Below are positions 43,308-52,326 of a stretch of DNA of 64,000 nt, one piece after another. Each line of letters starts with the position of its first letter. The stretch's first letter is position 1. Location: positions 1,024,403 through 1,088,402 of the forward strand of contig NZ_FUFN01000009.1 of the NCBI RefSeq assembly GCF_900162615.1, read 5' to 3'. The DNA is from Virgibacillus proomii (GTDB lineage: Bacteria > Bacillota > Bacilli > Bacillales > Amphibacillaceae). The notes beneath the pieces were generated by a model. That model was not told where the DNA came from, ran no database searches, and saw only the letters and a list, made by a program, of their open reading frames with translations. The position numbers and the translations under genes are program-made.

Positions 43308-43346
43308 GGACTCAGGCTTAAACCTGAGTCCCAGTTTTCTTTTTCG
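43308..43346 (+). terminator. Rho-independent terminator
   Basis: GGACTCAGG/CCTGAGTCC, a perfect 9-bp stem with a 6-base loop followed by AGTTTTCTTTTTC. It ends the lipoprotein/chemoreceptor transcript. The following 43347-43544 has no gene. Confidence 0.8.
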
Positions 43347-43544
43347 CAAATGAAGTTCACTGTCATTACAAAAACACTAAGTCTCAGAGGAAGGCGATAC
43401 CTTTAATAATCTGTGTATTTACACAAAGAAATTATAAATCTCGCAACTCAAAACAAAACGATTATTACTCTTAAAAAACCGCACCATCTTCGTTCTTCTG
43501 AGATAAATAAAATAAATAAACTTCGAAATTGAGTATAAAGTTTA

Positions 43545-45308
43545 TTAAACTTTTTTACAAGCTTCTCTAAAATCTCCTCTTAAACGGTCAAAAATGCTTA
43601 ACATCTCAACCTTTAATTTGTTTAGTTCATCGTCGGAATCTTGCTTACTATTCCCATGAACAGAAAAATATAATTTACATTTTGGCTCTGTTCCTGAAGG
43701 ACGAATACAAATCCAAGATCCATCATTCATAATAAATTTAATGACATTTGATTTTGGTAAAGATATCGACTCCACCGAACCATCTACAAGATTTAGCCGT
43801 TCACCTAGTAAATAATCTTCTTTGTAAGCAATTCCTTTACCTCCAATATGGTCGAGGTTCATATTTCTTAGTTTATCGATTGCTTCTCCTAATAACTGTT
43901 GACCAACTTTTCCTTTGAATTCAATATGAACTAAACTCTCTGTGTAATAACCGTATTGTTGGTAGATATTCTCTAATGCCTCTAAAAGCGTCACGCCTTT
44001 TAATTTGTAATATAACGCTACTTCGCTAATTAACAGGGCTGCCTGAATGGCATCTTTATCTCTAACAAAAGGTTTAATCAAGTAACCATAGCTTTCTTCA
44101 TATCCAAAAAGAAACTTCTTGTCCTTATTTCTTTCCGAGAGTGCTATCTGCTCCCCAATAAATTTGAATCCTGTTAATGTATTTCTAGTCGCAACATAGT
44201 AATCTTTCGCTATCACGCTTCCCAAATCAGAAGTGACAATTGTTTTTGCCAAAAAATAGTGGGAGAGATCCTCTGCCTGTGCTTTTTTTACTTCTAATAG
44301 GTAATGCAGAAGTAATACACCAATTTGATTGCCACTTAGCAATTGATAGGAATTTGTTAGTGAATCTTTAACGGCAATTCCTAATCGATCCGCATCTGGA
44401 TCAGTTGCCATTAATAAATCCGCATTTTGTCGCTCTCCTTGTTCGATTGCTCGCTTAAATGCCGCTGGATCTTCTGGATTTGGAGACTTTACAGTACGAA
44501 ATCCACTATCTCCATCCGCTTGTTCTTTGACAACAAATAAATGCTTAACCCCTGCTGCTGTAAGTCCTTTGAAAACAAGATCCAACCCAGTGCCATGCAA
44601 AGGAGTATAGACAACGTTTAACTTCTCGCCATAGGTGTTCATTAATTGCTGATCTTGTGTTACAAAGCTCAGCTTTTTTAGATACTTTTCATCAGCTTCT
44701 TCTCCAAAAACGATTACGAAACCCTTGGCAATATAATATTCTAACGGTTCTGCAGTTATTTCTAATTCATTCGTGATTTGTCCGAGAATTGACATCAATG
44801 TCTCGGCTGTTTCTAACGTAATCTGTCCACCATCAGAGCCATAAACTTTAAATCCATTATAGTTTGCCGGATTATGACTTGCAGTAATCATCACACCTGA
44901 AAAAGCTTGATAAGATCGAACTAAAAAGGACAATTCAGGAGTTGGTCTCATTTCATCTGAGAGAAAAACTTTAATTCCGTAAGAAGCTAATATTCTTGCT
45001 GTCCATTCAGCAAATGAATCTGATTGATAGCGGTTGTCATAAGCGATTACAACTCCAGCTTCTTTTGCTTCTTCGCCTTTTGATAATATATATTTAGCAA
45101 GACCTGTAGAAACTCTTCGAATACTGTAGCTATTCATTCGATTAATTCCCACACCTAATTCGCCTCGCATACCACCAGTACCAAATTCGAGATATCGATA
45201 GAATCTATCTTCTAATTCTTGATCGTCAGATGATGTCAATTCTTTTTTAAATTCTGTGATAACTTCTTCATTAACTGACCATTCTAAATATTTTTCTTTC
45301 CAATTCAT
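43545..45308 (-). CDS. pgcA: alpha-phosphoglucomutase / phospho-sugar mutase
   Basis: A 587-residue enzyme of the alpha-D-phosphohexomutase family. The phosphoserine loop is 'GVMITASHNPANYNGFKVYG' near residue 140. The metal loop 'LLMATDPDADRLGIAV' lies near 305, the sugar loop 'KFLFGYEESYGYLIKPFVRD' near 405, and the C-terminal phosphate-binding 'CIRPSGTEPKCKLYFSV' near 540. It interconverts sugar 1- and 6-phosphates, here presumably the 1-phosphate made by the GH130 phosphorylase whose stop overlaps its start (ATGA). It is the last gene of the ABC-sugar operon. Confidence 0.95.
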   Translation of the reverse strand: MNWKEKYLEWSVNEEVITEFKKELTSSDDQELEDRFYRYLEFGTGGMRGELGVGINRMNSYSIRRVSTGLAKYILSKGEEAKEAGVVIAYDNRYQSDSFAEWTARILASYGIKVFLSDEMRPTPELSFLVRSYQAFSGVMITASHNPANYNGFKVYGSDGGQITLETAETLMSILGQITNELEITAEPLEYYIAKGFVIVFGEEADEKYLKKLSFVTQDQQLMNTYGEKLNVVYTPLHGTGLDLVFKGLTAAGVKHLFVVKEQADGDSGFRTVKSPNPEDPAAFKRAIEQGERQNADLLMATDPDADRLGIAVKDSLTNSYQLLSGNQIGVLLLHYLLEVKKAQAEDLSHYFLAKTIVTSDLGSVIAKDYYVATRNTLTGFKFIGEQIALSERNKDKKFLFGYEESYGYLIKPFVRDKDAIQAALLISEVALYYKLKGVTLLEALENIYQQYGYYTESLVHIEFKGKVGQQLLGEAIDKLRNMNLDHIGGKGIAYKEDYLLGERLNLVDGSVESISLPKSNVIKFIMNDGSWICIRPSGTEPKCKLYFSVHGNSKQDSDDELNKLKVEMLSIFDRLRGDFREACKKV

Positions 45309-46378
45309 TTTTCTGTCCTTCTTTTTTCTAACTGATCAAGTATCTCAGATATACTTAGCTCGCATGCAGCCATTGACGTATCCGCTACCCCATAATACAT
45401 GATTAGCTTGTCTCCTTCAATAATCCCTCCGCACCCAAACACAACCTCTCCAAAAAATCCTTCTTTCTCATAGTCTTCTTCTGGTTCCATAATTGGGTCG
45501 ATGGTCCGAGCAATTACTTTGGTTGGGTCATCTAAATCCAGTAGTACAGCACCCATGCAGTAACGATGATCTTCAGTCGCTCCATGATAAATCTCTAACC
45601 AGCCTTTTTCCGTTTTGATTGGAACAAGTCCGCCACCGATACGTCCACCATCCCAGCTACCAGGTCGAATACCAATTAAATGGTGGTGATCACCCCACGC
45701 TAAAAGATCTGGCGATGAAGCAATCCAAATATCATGATTTCCAATACTCTTTAATGATGGGCGATGCAACGCGTAATATTTTCCATTTATCTTTTCAGGG
45801 AAAAGCAAAACATCTTTATTTTCCGGGGCAAAAATATTTCCTAAATCCTGATAGGTTACAAAATCTTTTGTTGCTACTAATGAATCACATACTCCCATTT
45901 CCGAAACTGAACTAAAATTAATATAATAGGTATCTCCGATTTGAGTGCATCGAGCATCTTCTATACCGAAGGTCTGATAGCGATTAAATGGACAAATGAA
46001 TGCGTCCTTGTCAATGGTAAATCGGTGTCCATCTTTACTACGAGCAATCCGGATATATGACAGTGAGGTAAGATAAGAAAAACCTTGTAACTTATCTTTT
46101 CGCCGTATCGTTCTTGGATCTTCAAAGTCGTATTCTTTATTACTTTTGTTAAACTCTAAAATATCTAACGATTGTTTTTCAATATTGTATATAGGTGCTT
46201 TTACAATCATAGGGTCTTCGCTGATTGGTCGCTCAGCTACGCGTAGTAATAAAATTGTTTCATCTTGATATTTAGCCACTCCTGCGTTAAAAGCCCCAAT
46301 TACCTCAAACCCTTCATGTAAAGGAGGCACATCTAATGGTGTAATTAAAGGGTTTTTTGGATAACGATATATGTTCAT
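45305..46378 (-). CDS. GH130 glycoside phosphorylase (mannoside phosphorylase family)
   Basis: A 357-residue five-bladed beta-propeller of family GH130. Motifs are 'NPLITPLDVPPLHEGFEVIG' and 'AFNAGVAKYQDETILLLRVA', the region of the catalytic Asp 'NRYQTFGIEDARCTQIGDTY', 'RPGSWDGGRIGGGLVPI' and 'GWLEIYHGATEDHRYCMGAV'. Known members phosphorolyse beta-mannosides to mannose-1-phosphate. In this operon the sugar 1-phosphate would pass to PgcA (4-bp overlap). Regiospecificity and whether glucose or mannose is released cannot be told from sequence. Confidence 0.92.
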   Translation of the reverse strand: MNIYRYPKNPLITPLDVPPLHEGFEVIGAFNAGVAKYQDETILLLRVAERPISEDPMIVKAPIYNIEKQSLDILEFNKSNKEYDFEDPRTIRRKDKLQGFSYLTSLSYIRIARSKDGHRFTIDKDAFICPFNRYQTFGIEDARCTQIGDTYYINFSSVSEMGVCDSLVATKDFVTYQDLGNIFAPENKDVLLFPEKINGKYYALHRPSLKSIGNHDIWIASSPDLLAWGDHHHLIGIRPGSWDGGRIGGGLVPIKTEKGWLEIYHGATEDHRYCMGAVLLDLDDPTKVIARTIDPIMEPEEDYEKEGFFGEVVFGCGGIIEGDKLIMYYGVADTSMAACELSISEILDQLEKRRTEK

Positions 46379-46386
46379 TGTATTTT

Positions 46387-47310
46387 TTACCTACTTTCTT
46401 CACTAAATGGATTAGAAATTCTTAACCTCTGTGCATCCGCATCACTAATACCCGCATAAAGGTCAGCCTGATCATCAATAAGAATGAGACCTCCGCTAAA
46501 TACAACATCGATTAAGTCTTCTCGCTTAGCTGGTCCATCTAGGAAATCACTTCGTTCTGCAATAATTTTAGGTGATTTCATTTCTAGTGATTCCAGATCT
46601 AGCTCAAACGTCATCGCATAATAATGTCGGTTCTGTTGCTTATCAAATTGTGCAATATGTCCTAAAACTCCAATTCTTCCTTCGTTAAGAAGGTGGATTT
46701 CATTTGCGCCTCCCCACTCTGTATCAATAAATTGATTTTTTAAAAGAGGTGCTTGCTCAATGGTCTCAATCGTCAATTCATTTAGATGATTAACTATGGT
46801 ACAGCCAATTTTTCCACGCCCTCCCTTTTCGCCTTGTGGACGTGTCAAGACAAGAATACGGCCGTCTTTTAATTGTTTTAAACGTAAATCCTTCATTCCC
46901 AGAGGGCCTTCAAAGATTCTCTTATGTGACTGCAAGTTTTCAAATTCATAAAGACACGTACGCCATTGGGCTTTTCGAGGATCTCTCTCATCAAAAAAGA
47001 CTTCTACTCCTCCTAAAATCAACTTATCATCTATCCAAGTATAAAATGGATCTTGTAACTTAAGCGGTTGTGTTATTTCCACTTTATTCCATGTTTTATG
47101 CTGTGGTAGCTCTTCAAAGAAACATATATGGGATTGTTCACTGTCTCTGGCTTCAACTCGGCCAGCAATTAATCTAGTATTATCTAATACAAATGGAGCA
47201 GTAATATTATAGACATCCAATCCTTCCACCCCAGTAAAAATCAACCTTTCAACCAGCTTGCTGTTTGGTTCTTTCCGATACTTTGTAATGAGTTCACTTA
47301 TTGTAATCAC
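46387..47310 (-). CDS. DUF1861-family protein (beta-propeller, GH130-like neighbour)
   Basis: A 307-residue cytoplasmic protein of the DUF1861 family, with no assigned activity that I know of. It has 'YNITAPFVLDNTRLIAGRVE', 'DPFYTWIDDKLILGGVEVFF', 'QLKDGRILVLTRPQGEKGGR' and 'DTEWGGANEIHLLNEGRIGV', repeats suggesting propeller blades related to GH43/GH130 proteins. The GTG at 47310 lies 2 bp from the GH13 stop and has GAGGG 6 bases upstream. Its place between GH13 and GH130 genes suggests that it acts on, or senses, the same oligosaccharide. Confidence 0.82.
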   Translation of the reverse strand: MITISELITKYRKEPNSKLVERLIFTGVEGLDVYNITAPFVLDNTRLIAGRVEARDSEQSHICFFEELPQHKTWNKVEITQPLKLQDPFYTWIDDKLILGGVEVFFDERDPRKAQWRTCLYEFENLQSHKRIFEGPLGMKDLRLKQLKDGRILVLTRPQGEKGGRGKIGCTIVNHLNELTIETIEQAPLLKNQFIDTEWGGANEIHLLNEGRIGVLGHIAQFDKQQNRHYYAMTFELDLESLEMKSPKIIAERSDFLDGPAKREDLIDVVFSGGLILIDDQADLYAGISDADAQRLRISNPFSEESR

Positions 47311-47311
47311 A

Positions 47312-48844
47312 CTAAACCCTCACTTTTCCAATCCACGTAGTTTTATCAGTAATAATTATTTGCTCATTGGAAACTTGAACTTTTCCATTAGATAAAAGCA
47401 TGTCCAGATTTCCCCACTTGTTATCCAATTTTGTTTTCTTACCAAAATTCAACAAAACGACGACTTTACCAAGTTGATAATAAATAAGATCATTTTCTTT
47501 GTTAAGTATTTGATAATCATAGATAGCCCGATAATACTTTTTCCTTAGAGCCAGCAATTGTTTGAACCATTGAAAAATCTGTTTTTCATCAGGATTTTTC
47601 TTAGCAAATCCTATCCATGAATGATCCTGTTTCTTATCCCACCATTGAATGGATGCTCTTGAACGATCACGATTTACTTTATTGGCTTCAAGTAAAGCTG
47701 CTTGATCGGTTTTATTTTTATTTTTTTCATCGTGGTAACGATTGATTGCTTGAATATCTTTTATCTCCTCAAGTGAATGAGGTACGAAATCTCCAGTACC
47801 TAATTCGTCTCCATAATAGATAAATGGCACACCACGTGAAGTGAGTAATAACGCTGCTAAAAGTTGATATACTCGCAAATCTTTGCTTGCCAAACGATTC
47901 CAAAATCTTGGCATGTCATGGCTTCCAAAGAATAAAGTAGGATAGCGGTTTTCTTGATAGGTCTCTTTCATTTGCTTTAATTGTAAGAACATCTCATCTA
48001 TGTCTAGCTTTTCTAAACTGCCAAAATTAAAGTTAAATGTTACATCAAGAAGGTCTGGACCTGCATACTGTTCAATTAAATCCAACCGATCAGAACTTAT
48101 TTCTCCGACAGTAAATAAACTGCTGTTTCTTTTTTTCACATGCTCTTCTATACTTTTTATTGCTTCCAATATGCCCGGTTGATTCACATCGTTAAGATGG
48201 ATTTGTTTTCCTTCCTCATCATATGGGTTATCTTTGAAGGAGCAAGATGTACTTAGATTATTAATGACATCTAATCGAAAACCATCAATTCCTTTATCAA
48301 TCCAAAAATCAATAACTTCAAAGATTGCTTGTTTTACTTCTGAATGAGTCCAATTTAGATCTACTTGTTTTTCCGAAAAACTATGATAATAGTACGCTTT
48401 TGTATTCTCATCTAAGGTCCATGCAGAGCCGCCAAAGAAGGATTCCCAATTATTCGGCTGTTTACGCCAAATGTACCAATCTCTTTTTGGATTATTGTGG
48501 CTACTTCTTGATTCTATAAACCATGTATGTTCGTCTGAAGTATGGTTAACTACAAGATCAACAATTACCCTGATATTGGCATCATGCGCCTTTTTTATAA
48601 AAAGATTAAAATCTTCCCAATTACCGTATATTGGATCAATCGAAAAATAGTCGGAAATATCATAGCCGTTGTCTACTTTAGGAGACGGATAATAAGGGGT
48701 TAACCAGATACCACCTATTCCCAATTCTTTTAAATAGTCGATTTTGCCAGTAATTCCACGAAAATCTCCAATCCCATCCTGATTGGAATCATTAAAAGAC
48801 GGCATATAAATTTCATAAAAAACTGTCTCTTCCCACCAATTCAT
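47312..48844 (-). CDS. GH13 alpha-glucosidase / alpha-amylase family enzyme
   Basis: A 510-residue intracellular GH13 enzyme (no signal peptide). The conserved regions are 'VIVDLVVNHTSDEHTWF' (about 93-109), nucleophile Asp192 in 'GIDGFRLDVINNL', acid Glu248 in 'LFTVGEIS', and Asp310 in 'LFFGSHDMPR', where the more common Asn before His-Asp is Ser. 'GVPFIYYGDELGTGD' is also typical. It likely hydrolyses imported alpha-glucosides or a sucrose/trehalose-like disaccharide. The ATG at 48844 has AGGTGA upstream; the GTG at 48853 overlaps that site. It follows the permease gene with 9 bp between. Confidence 0.92.
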   Translation of the reverse strand: MNWWEETVFYEIYMPSFNDSNQDGIGDFRGITGKIDYLKELGIGGIWLTPYYPSPKVDNGYDISDYFSIDPIYGNWEDFNLFIKKAHDANIRVIVDLVVNHTSDEHTWFIESRSSHNNPKRDWYIWRKQPNNWESFFGGSAWTLDENTKAYYYHSFSEKQVDLNWTHSEVKQAIFEVIDFWIDKGIDGFRLDVINNLSTSCSFKDNPYDEEGKQIHLNDVNQPGILEAIKSIEEHVKKRNSSLFTVGEISSDRLDLIEQYAGPDLLDVTFNFNFGSLEKLDIDEMFLQLKQMKETYQENRYPTLFFGSHDMPRFWNRLASKDLRVYQLLAALLLTSRGVPFIYYGDELGTGDFVPHSLEEIKDIQAINRYHDEKNKNKTDQAALLEANKVNRDRSRASIQWWDKKQDHSWIGFAKKNPDEKQIFQWFKQLLALRKKYYRAIYDYQILNKENDLIYYQLGKVVVLLNFGKKTKLDNKWGNLDMLLSNGKVQVSNEQIIITDKTTWIGKVRV

Positions 48845-48853
48845 AAGAGTCAC

Positions 48854-49687
48854 CTACTTTAAAGTAAATTGCATTCCATCTTGAAATCGTTTTGAGAACA
48901 CTAAGAATATAATAATCAACGGTATAGTCAATAGTACAGATGCAGCATACATAGGACCCGGGTAAGTCCCATAAGGGCCGAACATTTGCGATATTAAAAC
49001 ATTTAATGTAACTGTTTGATCGCTTTTCGATACAATCATATCCCACAACAAATTCGTCCATCGTTCTGTATAAAGGAATAAAAAGATGACTGTTGTAATG
49101 GATTTTGACATTGGTAAGACAACTTTAAACAGAATGGTTAAATCACTGGCTCCATCTAACTTTGCAGCTTCTATCAAAGTATCAGGTATCGCTCTAAAAA
49201 AGTTCGTATACATGAAGATCGCCCATAAACTAATTGCAGTAGGAGCTATCATCCCAGTGTATGAGTCTAATAAACCCATCTTTGTGACCAACAAAAACTG
49301 GGGAATCAATAGAATAATCCCTGGGAAAAACATTTGAAATATAATAAAATTGTCCACCAATTTCTTGCCTTTAAAATTAACTTTGGCTAATGCATAGCCT
49401 ACCGTCAATGCAAATAACATCATCAGAACCGTTGAAATTGTAGCAACGATAATCGTATTAATGAACGCTCCAATCCAAGGAGCATTTGCTGCAGTTGCGG
49501 AATCTCCAAGTAACCAAGACCATGAACGTAAACTGAAACTGGAAGGAATCAGCTTTCTATCGACTTGATCCCAATCTGCGAAAGAATGAAGAACTAAATA
49601 AACAAAGGGAAAAATCATGATAAGCATCACAAGAATGGTGATAAGATAACGGATGGACATGGAAAATTTACTCGATTTACCAACCAT
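48854..49687 (-). CDS. sugar ABC transporter permease, MalG type
   Basis: A 277-residue integral membrane protein with about six helices and the ABC-contact loop 'EAAKLDGASDLTILFKVVLP', then 'MSKSITTVIFLFLY'. The C-terminal 'IIIFLVFSKRFQDGMQFTLK' is typical of the MalG/CUT1 class. The start at 49687 has GGGGTG 6 bases upstream and overlaps the end of the MalF-type gene by 11 bp. It pairs with that permease and with the binding protein; no ATPase gene is present, so a shared MsmX-type ATPase is expected. Confidence 0.94.
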   Translation of the reverse strand: MVGKSSKFSMSIRYLITILVMLIMIFPFVYLVLHSFADWDQVDRKLIPSSFSLRSWSWLLGDSATAANAPWIGAFINTIIVATISTVLMMLFALTVGYALAKVNFKGKKLVDNFIIFQMFFPGIILLIPQFLLVTKMGLLDSYTGMIAPTAISLWAIFMYTNFFRAIPDTLIEAAKLDGASDLTILFKVVLPMSKSITTVIFLFLYTERWTNLLWDMIVSKSDQTVTLNVLISQMFGPYGTYPGPMYAASVLLTIPLIIIFLVFSKRFQDGMQFTLK

Positions 49688-50552
49688 TTTTTGCACCCCA
49701 TCTTTCTAATAATTTGCGAATTACAGCAATTGAAGCAAACGTTACAACTGAGGCAATCAATGCAATAGCTGAGGCATATCCAGATTTCAAGCCAACAAAT
49801 GCTTGATTGTAAATTTCCATTTGCCAAGTATTCGTTGCGAAATTAGGCCCTCCACCAGTTAGTTGGTATACTTCTGTAAAGATACCAAAACTAATACCAA
49901 CTGCTAAAACAGTAACCGTAAAGAACGCTGGATAAAGCATCGGAAAAGTTATTTTCCAAAATGTAGTCCACCTTGATGCACCATCAATAGCAGCGGCTTC
50001 ATAAATTTCTTTATTGATATTTCCTAACCCAGAGATTAGGATTAGTCCGTAATACCCTGACATTTTCCAAGCAATCATTAATGATACGATAAAAATCGCT
50101 ATATTAGGATTCCCAAGCCAATCAACATTCATATTAAATTCAGTTCTTAAAAAAGTATTTATAGATCCATTGTAAGAAAGCAATCCTTTTACAATTAATG
50201 AGGTGACAACACCGCTTGATAAATAAGGCAAGAAGAATGCTACCATAAACAAGCCTTTAAATTTTGGTAACCCATTTACTAATAAAGCTATTCCCATTGA
50301 CATAAATAAAGCCAGTGGAACAAATATAATCAAAAACTTATACGTAACAAAAAAGGAAGATTGCACTGCTGGATTTTTCATTGCATTTAAAAAGTTATCA
50401 AAACCGACAAAATTGATATCGGGAGAAATCATATTCCAGTCAGTTAAAGCTAACCAAAAAGACCAAAGTAGCGGGAGTAAAAAGAAAATAAGTGTAAAGA
50501 TAAGATAAGGACTGGTAAATAACCAGCCCAATTTGTTATTTTGCTTCTTCAT
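49677..50552 (-). CDS. sugar ABC transporter permease, MalF type
   Basis: A 291-residue membrane protein with six predicted helices. It has the N-terminal 'LFTSPYLIFTLIFFLLPLLW' and the EAA loop 'EIYEAAAIDGASRWTTFWKI', then 'TFPMLYPAFFTV', and 'YQLTGGGPNFATNTWQMEIY', a CUT1-class signature. Its ATG overlaps the stop of the solute-binding protein gene (TAATG), and it overlaps the MalG-type gene. Translational coupling through the three transporter genes is evident. Confidence 0.95.
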   Translation of the reverse strand: MKKQNNKLGWLFTSPYLIFTLIFFLLPLLWSFWLALTDWNMISPDINFVGFDNFLNAMKNPAVQSSFFVTYKFLIIFVPLALFMSMGIALLVNGLPKFKGLFMVAFFLPYLSSGVVTSLIVKGLLSYNGSINTFLRTEFNMNVDWLGNPNIAIFIVSLMIAWKMSGYYGLILISGLGNINKEIYEAAAIDGASRWTTFWKITFPMLYPAFFTVTVLAVGISFGIFTEVYQLTGGGPNFATNTWQMEIYNQAFVGLKSGYASAIALIASVVTFASIAVIRKLLERWGAKNGW

Positions 50553-51874
50553 TATTGAAGCACTCCTTCAATAGCTTTTTGCATATCTTTCCATGCTACT
50601 GAAGCATCCTTTTCGCCTCTGGCTACAGGAACCCACGCTTGTTCGCCAAATACCTGTTGAATATCATTGTATTTTTCATTGTCCATTGCCGGAACAGCGT
50701 AAGGCACACTCTTTGCGTAAGCCTCCATTTCGGGATGAGAAGCAAAAAACTCTTTAAACACATCATTTTCAGTTGCATCATCACGTGCAGGAATTAAGCT
50801 TGTCGTTTCCAAAAATTCCATATCATGTTTTTCATCACTAAACACAAAGTCCATGAATTTCATAGCGGCCTCTTTTTGTTCATCTGTTGCTTGGGCATAC
50901 ATTACAATTCCTTTAGCATCTGCATACGTGGAAACTTGTTTTTCATTTTTCATATTATCCGGAACAACAGGTGTAGAGATCGTATAGTTTTCACCAAGTT
51001 TCAATTCTGGGTATTTTTCAGCCCAATTCGGGAAGGTCCATGGGCCTAAATCTGCCATCAGACTAATTTTATTTTCAAACGGATCTGTAGACTCTCCAGT
51101 CATTAATAATTCTTCTTTTTGGAGATCACTGATCAAATTAAATACATTTAAAGTTGCTTCTTTATCAGCAACAAATTTGTTATTTTCAACCATACTCTTT
51201 CCACCACTTGCTGCATTGTACAATGGGAAGAAATCAAACCAACGCATCCATGCTGTCGGATCTACAATATCGCCTTTTGCCCATAGTGCTTTATCAGGAT
51301 ATTTTTCTTTCAACTTCGAAGCAACCTCCATTAGTTCGCTATAGGTTTTTGGCGGTTCATTGTAACCGAGTTCCTTTAAAAGATCTATACGCCACCCGAA
51401 CAAGATAGGGTTTGAATAAACCGGAATAACATATTGATTTTCATTAGAAAACTTCCAGCTTTCAATTGTTTGAGACATATTTCTACCCTCAACAATTTTT
51501 TCAAAGTTACTTTGTTTATTTAAAGGAACAATCGCTTGGCTTGCGGCTAGTTGAGCTGCAAAACTACGGTTAATATTTTCAGATAGTGTTGGAGCTGTTT
51601 TTGAAGCAATTGCTGATTGGATAGTCGCTTCTGAGGAAGGACTTTCTTTCATTTGTGTTACCTCAACGGAGATGTCTGCATTTTCTTTTTCAAAAGCTGC
51701 AGCCATTTCTTCCCAGTATTTTAGCTGGGTTGGATTTGGTGCCGCCCAAAAAGTAATTTCCGTTTTACCATCTTTCGAGCCAGTGTCTTCTTTATTCGAA
51801 GAGCTACACCCAGTTATTAAAATTGCACTTAATAAAACGGTGAAAGCACCTACAAAAAATTTTTTTAATTTCAT
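50552..51874 (-). CDS. extracellular sugar-binding lipoprotein of the ABC transporter
   Basis: A 440-residue family 1 solute-binding protein. The lipobox 'LSAILITGCSSSNKED' places the lipid-modified Cys near residue 23. 'EITFWAAPNPTQLKYWEEMA', 'FEKENADISVEV', 'FPLYNAASGGKS' and the late 'GIVMYAQATDEQKEAAMKFM' fit CUT1 binding proteins. It heads the seven-gene operon ending with pgcA. The upstream region holds a cre-like site, a MITE-like element and the divergent LacI gene, which is the probable repressor. Confidence 0.94.
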   Translation of the reverse strand: MKLKKFFVGAFTVLLSAILITGCSSSNKEDTGSKDGKTEITFWAAPNPTQLKYWEEMAAAFEKENADISVEVTQMKESPSSEATIQSAIASKTAPTLSENINRSFAAQLAASQAIVPLNKQSNFEKIVEGRNMSQTIESWKFSNENQYVIPVYSNPILFGWRIDLLKELGYNEPPKTYSELMEVASKLKEKYPDKALWAKGDIVDPTAWMRWFDFFPLYNAASGGKSMVENNKFVADKEATLNVFNLISDLQKEELLMTGESTDPFENKISLMADLGPWTFPNWAEKYPELKLGENYTISTPVVPDNMKNEKQVSTYADAKGIVMYAQATDEQKEAAMKFMDFVFSDEKHDMEFLETTSLIPARDDATENDVFKEFFASHPEMEAYAKSVPYAVPAMDNEKYNDIQQVFGEQAWVPVARGEKDASVAWKDMQKAIEGVLQ

Positions 51875-51896
51875 TTCAAACCCTCCTGTTTTTTGT

Positions 51897-52134
51897 GGGT
51901 ACTGTCAAAAGCTTTTTCATAAAAACCCGAAAATCCTTAATATTGTACATTTGTGAGCATAAAGAGTTCTAAATGCCTTTACCCACTAAAGCTTTACATT
52001 GAGTGACGAGCATGACCAAACTATATGGCTCTACGCAACAAGGTTTGGCTACGCCTTTTTGTAAGGATTCATGCTCATCGAAAGCAATGTAAAGCCTTCA
52101 ATATTCAGAGAGTTTTCATTTATCTTTTGGCACT
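51897..52134. repeat. MITE-like element R5
   Basis: Ends GGTACTGTCAAAAGCTTTTTC and its inverted partner read from the right (GGTAGTGCCAAAAGATAAATG) match at about 15 of 21 positions. Inside, GCTTTACATTGAGTGACGAG has an inverted partner built from GCTTTACATTGC and GATGAGCATGA. It is about 238 bp, without a frame. It lies just upstream of the sugar-binding protein gene and may carry or displace its promoter. Confidence 0.5.
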
Positions 52135-52140
52135 ACCTTT

Positions 52141-52155
52141 TTGTGAACGGTTTCT
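52141..52155. promoter_or_regulatory. candidate cre (CcpA) site
   Basis: TTGTGAACGGTTTCT matches WTGNAANCGNWNNCW at all but one position. It lies between the ABC-sugar operon and its LacI gene. Nearby, AATAATTATAA occurs twice 25 bp apart (52192 and 52217) and may be part of the LacI-type control region. Confidence 0.45.
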
Positions 52156-52326
52156 TTTACGAAATTATATTATCATGACAAAAATAATCTGTCAATAATT
52201 ATAACCTAACATTACAAATAATTATAATTAATTATTTTTATAGATTACTTGGTAATAATACTTGGTTTTTACATTCATTTACATTACAATAGACTTACAA
52301 TTGATTACAAGAGAGGTACATTGAAA

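Noticed and set aside
48813..49061. 82-codon frame inside the MalG-type permease gene
   Set aside because: It lies in another frame of a well-supported gene.
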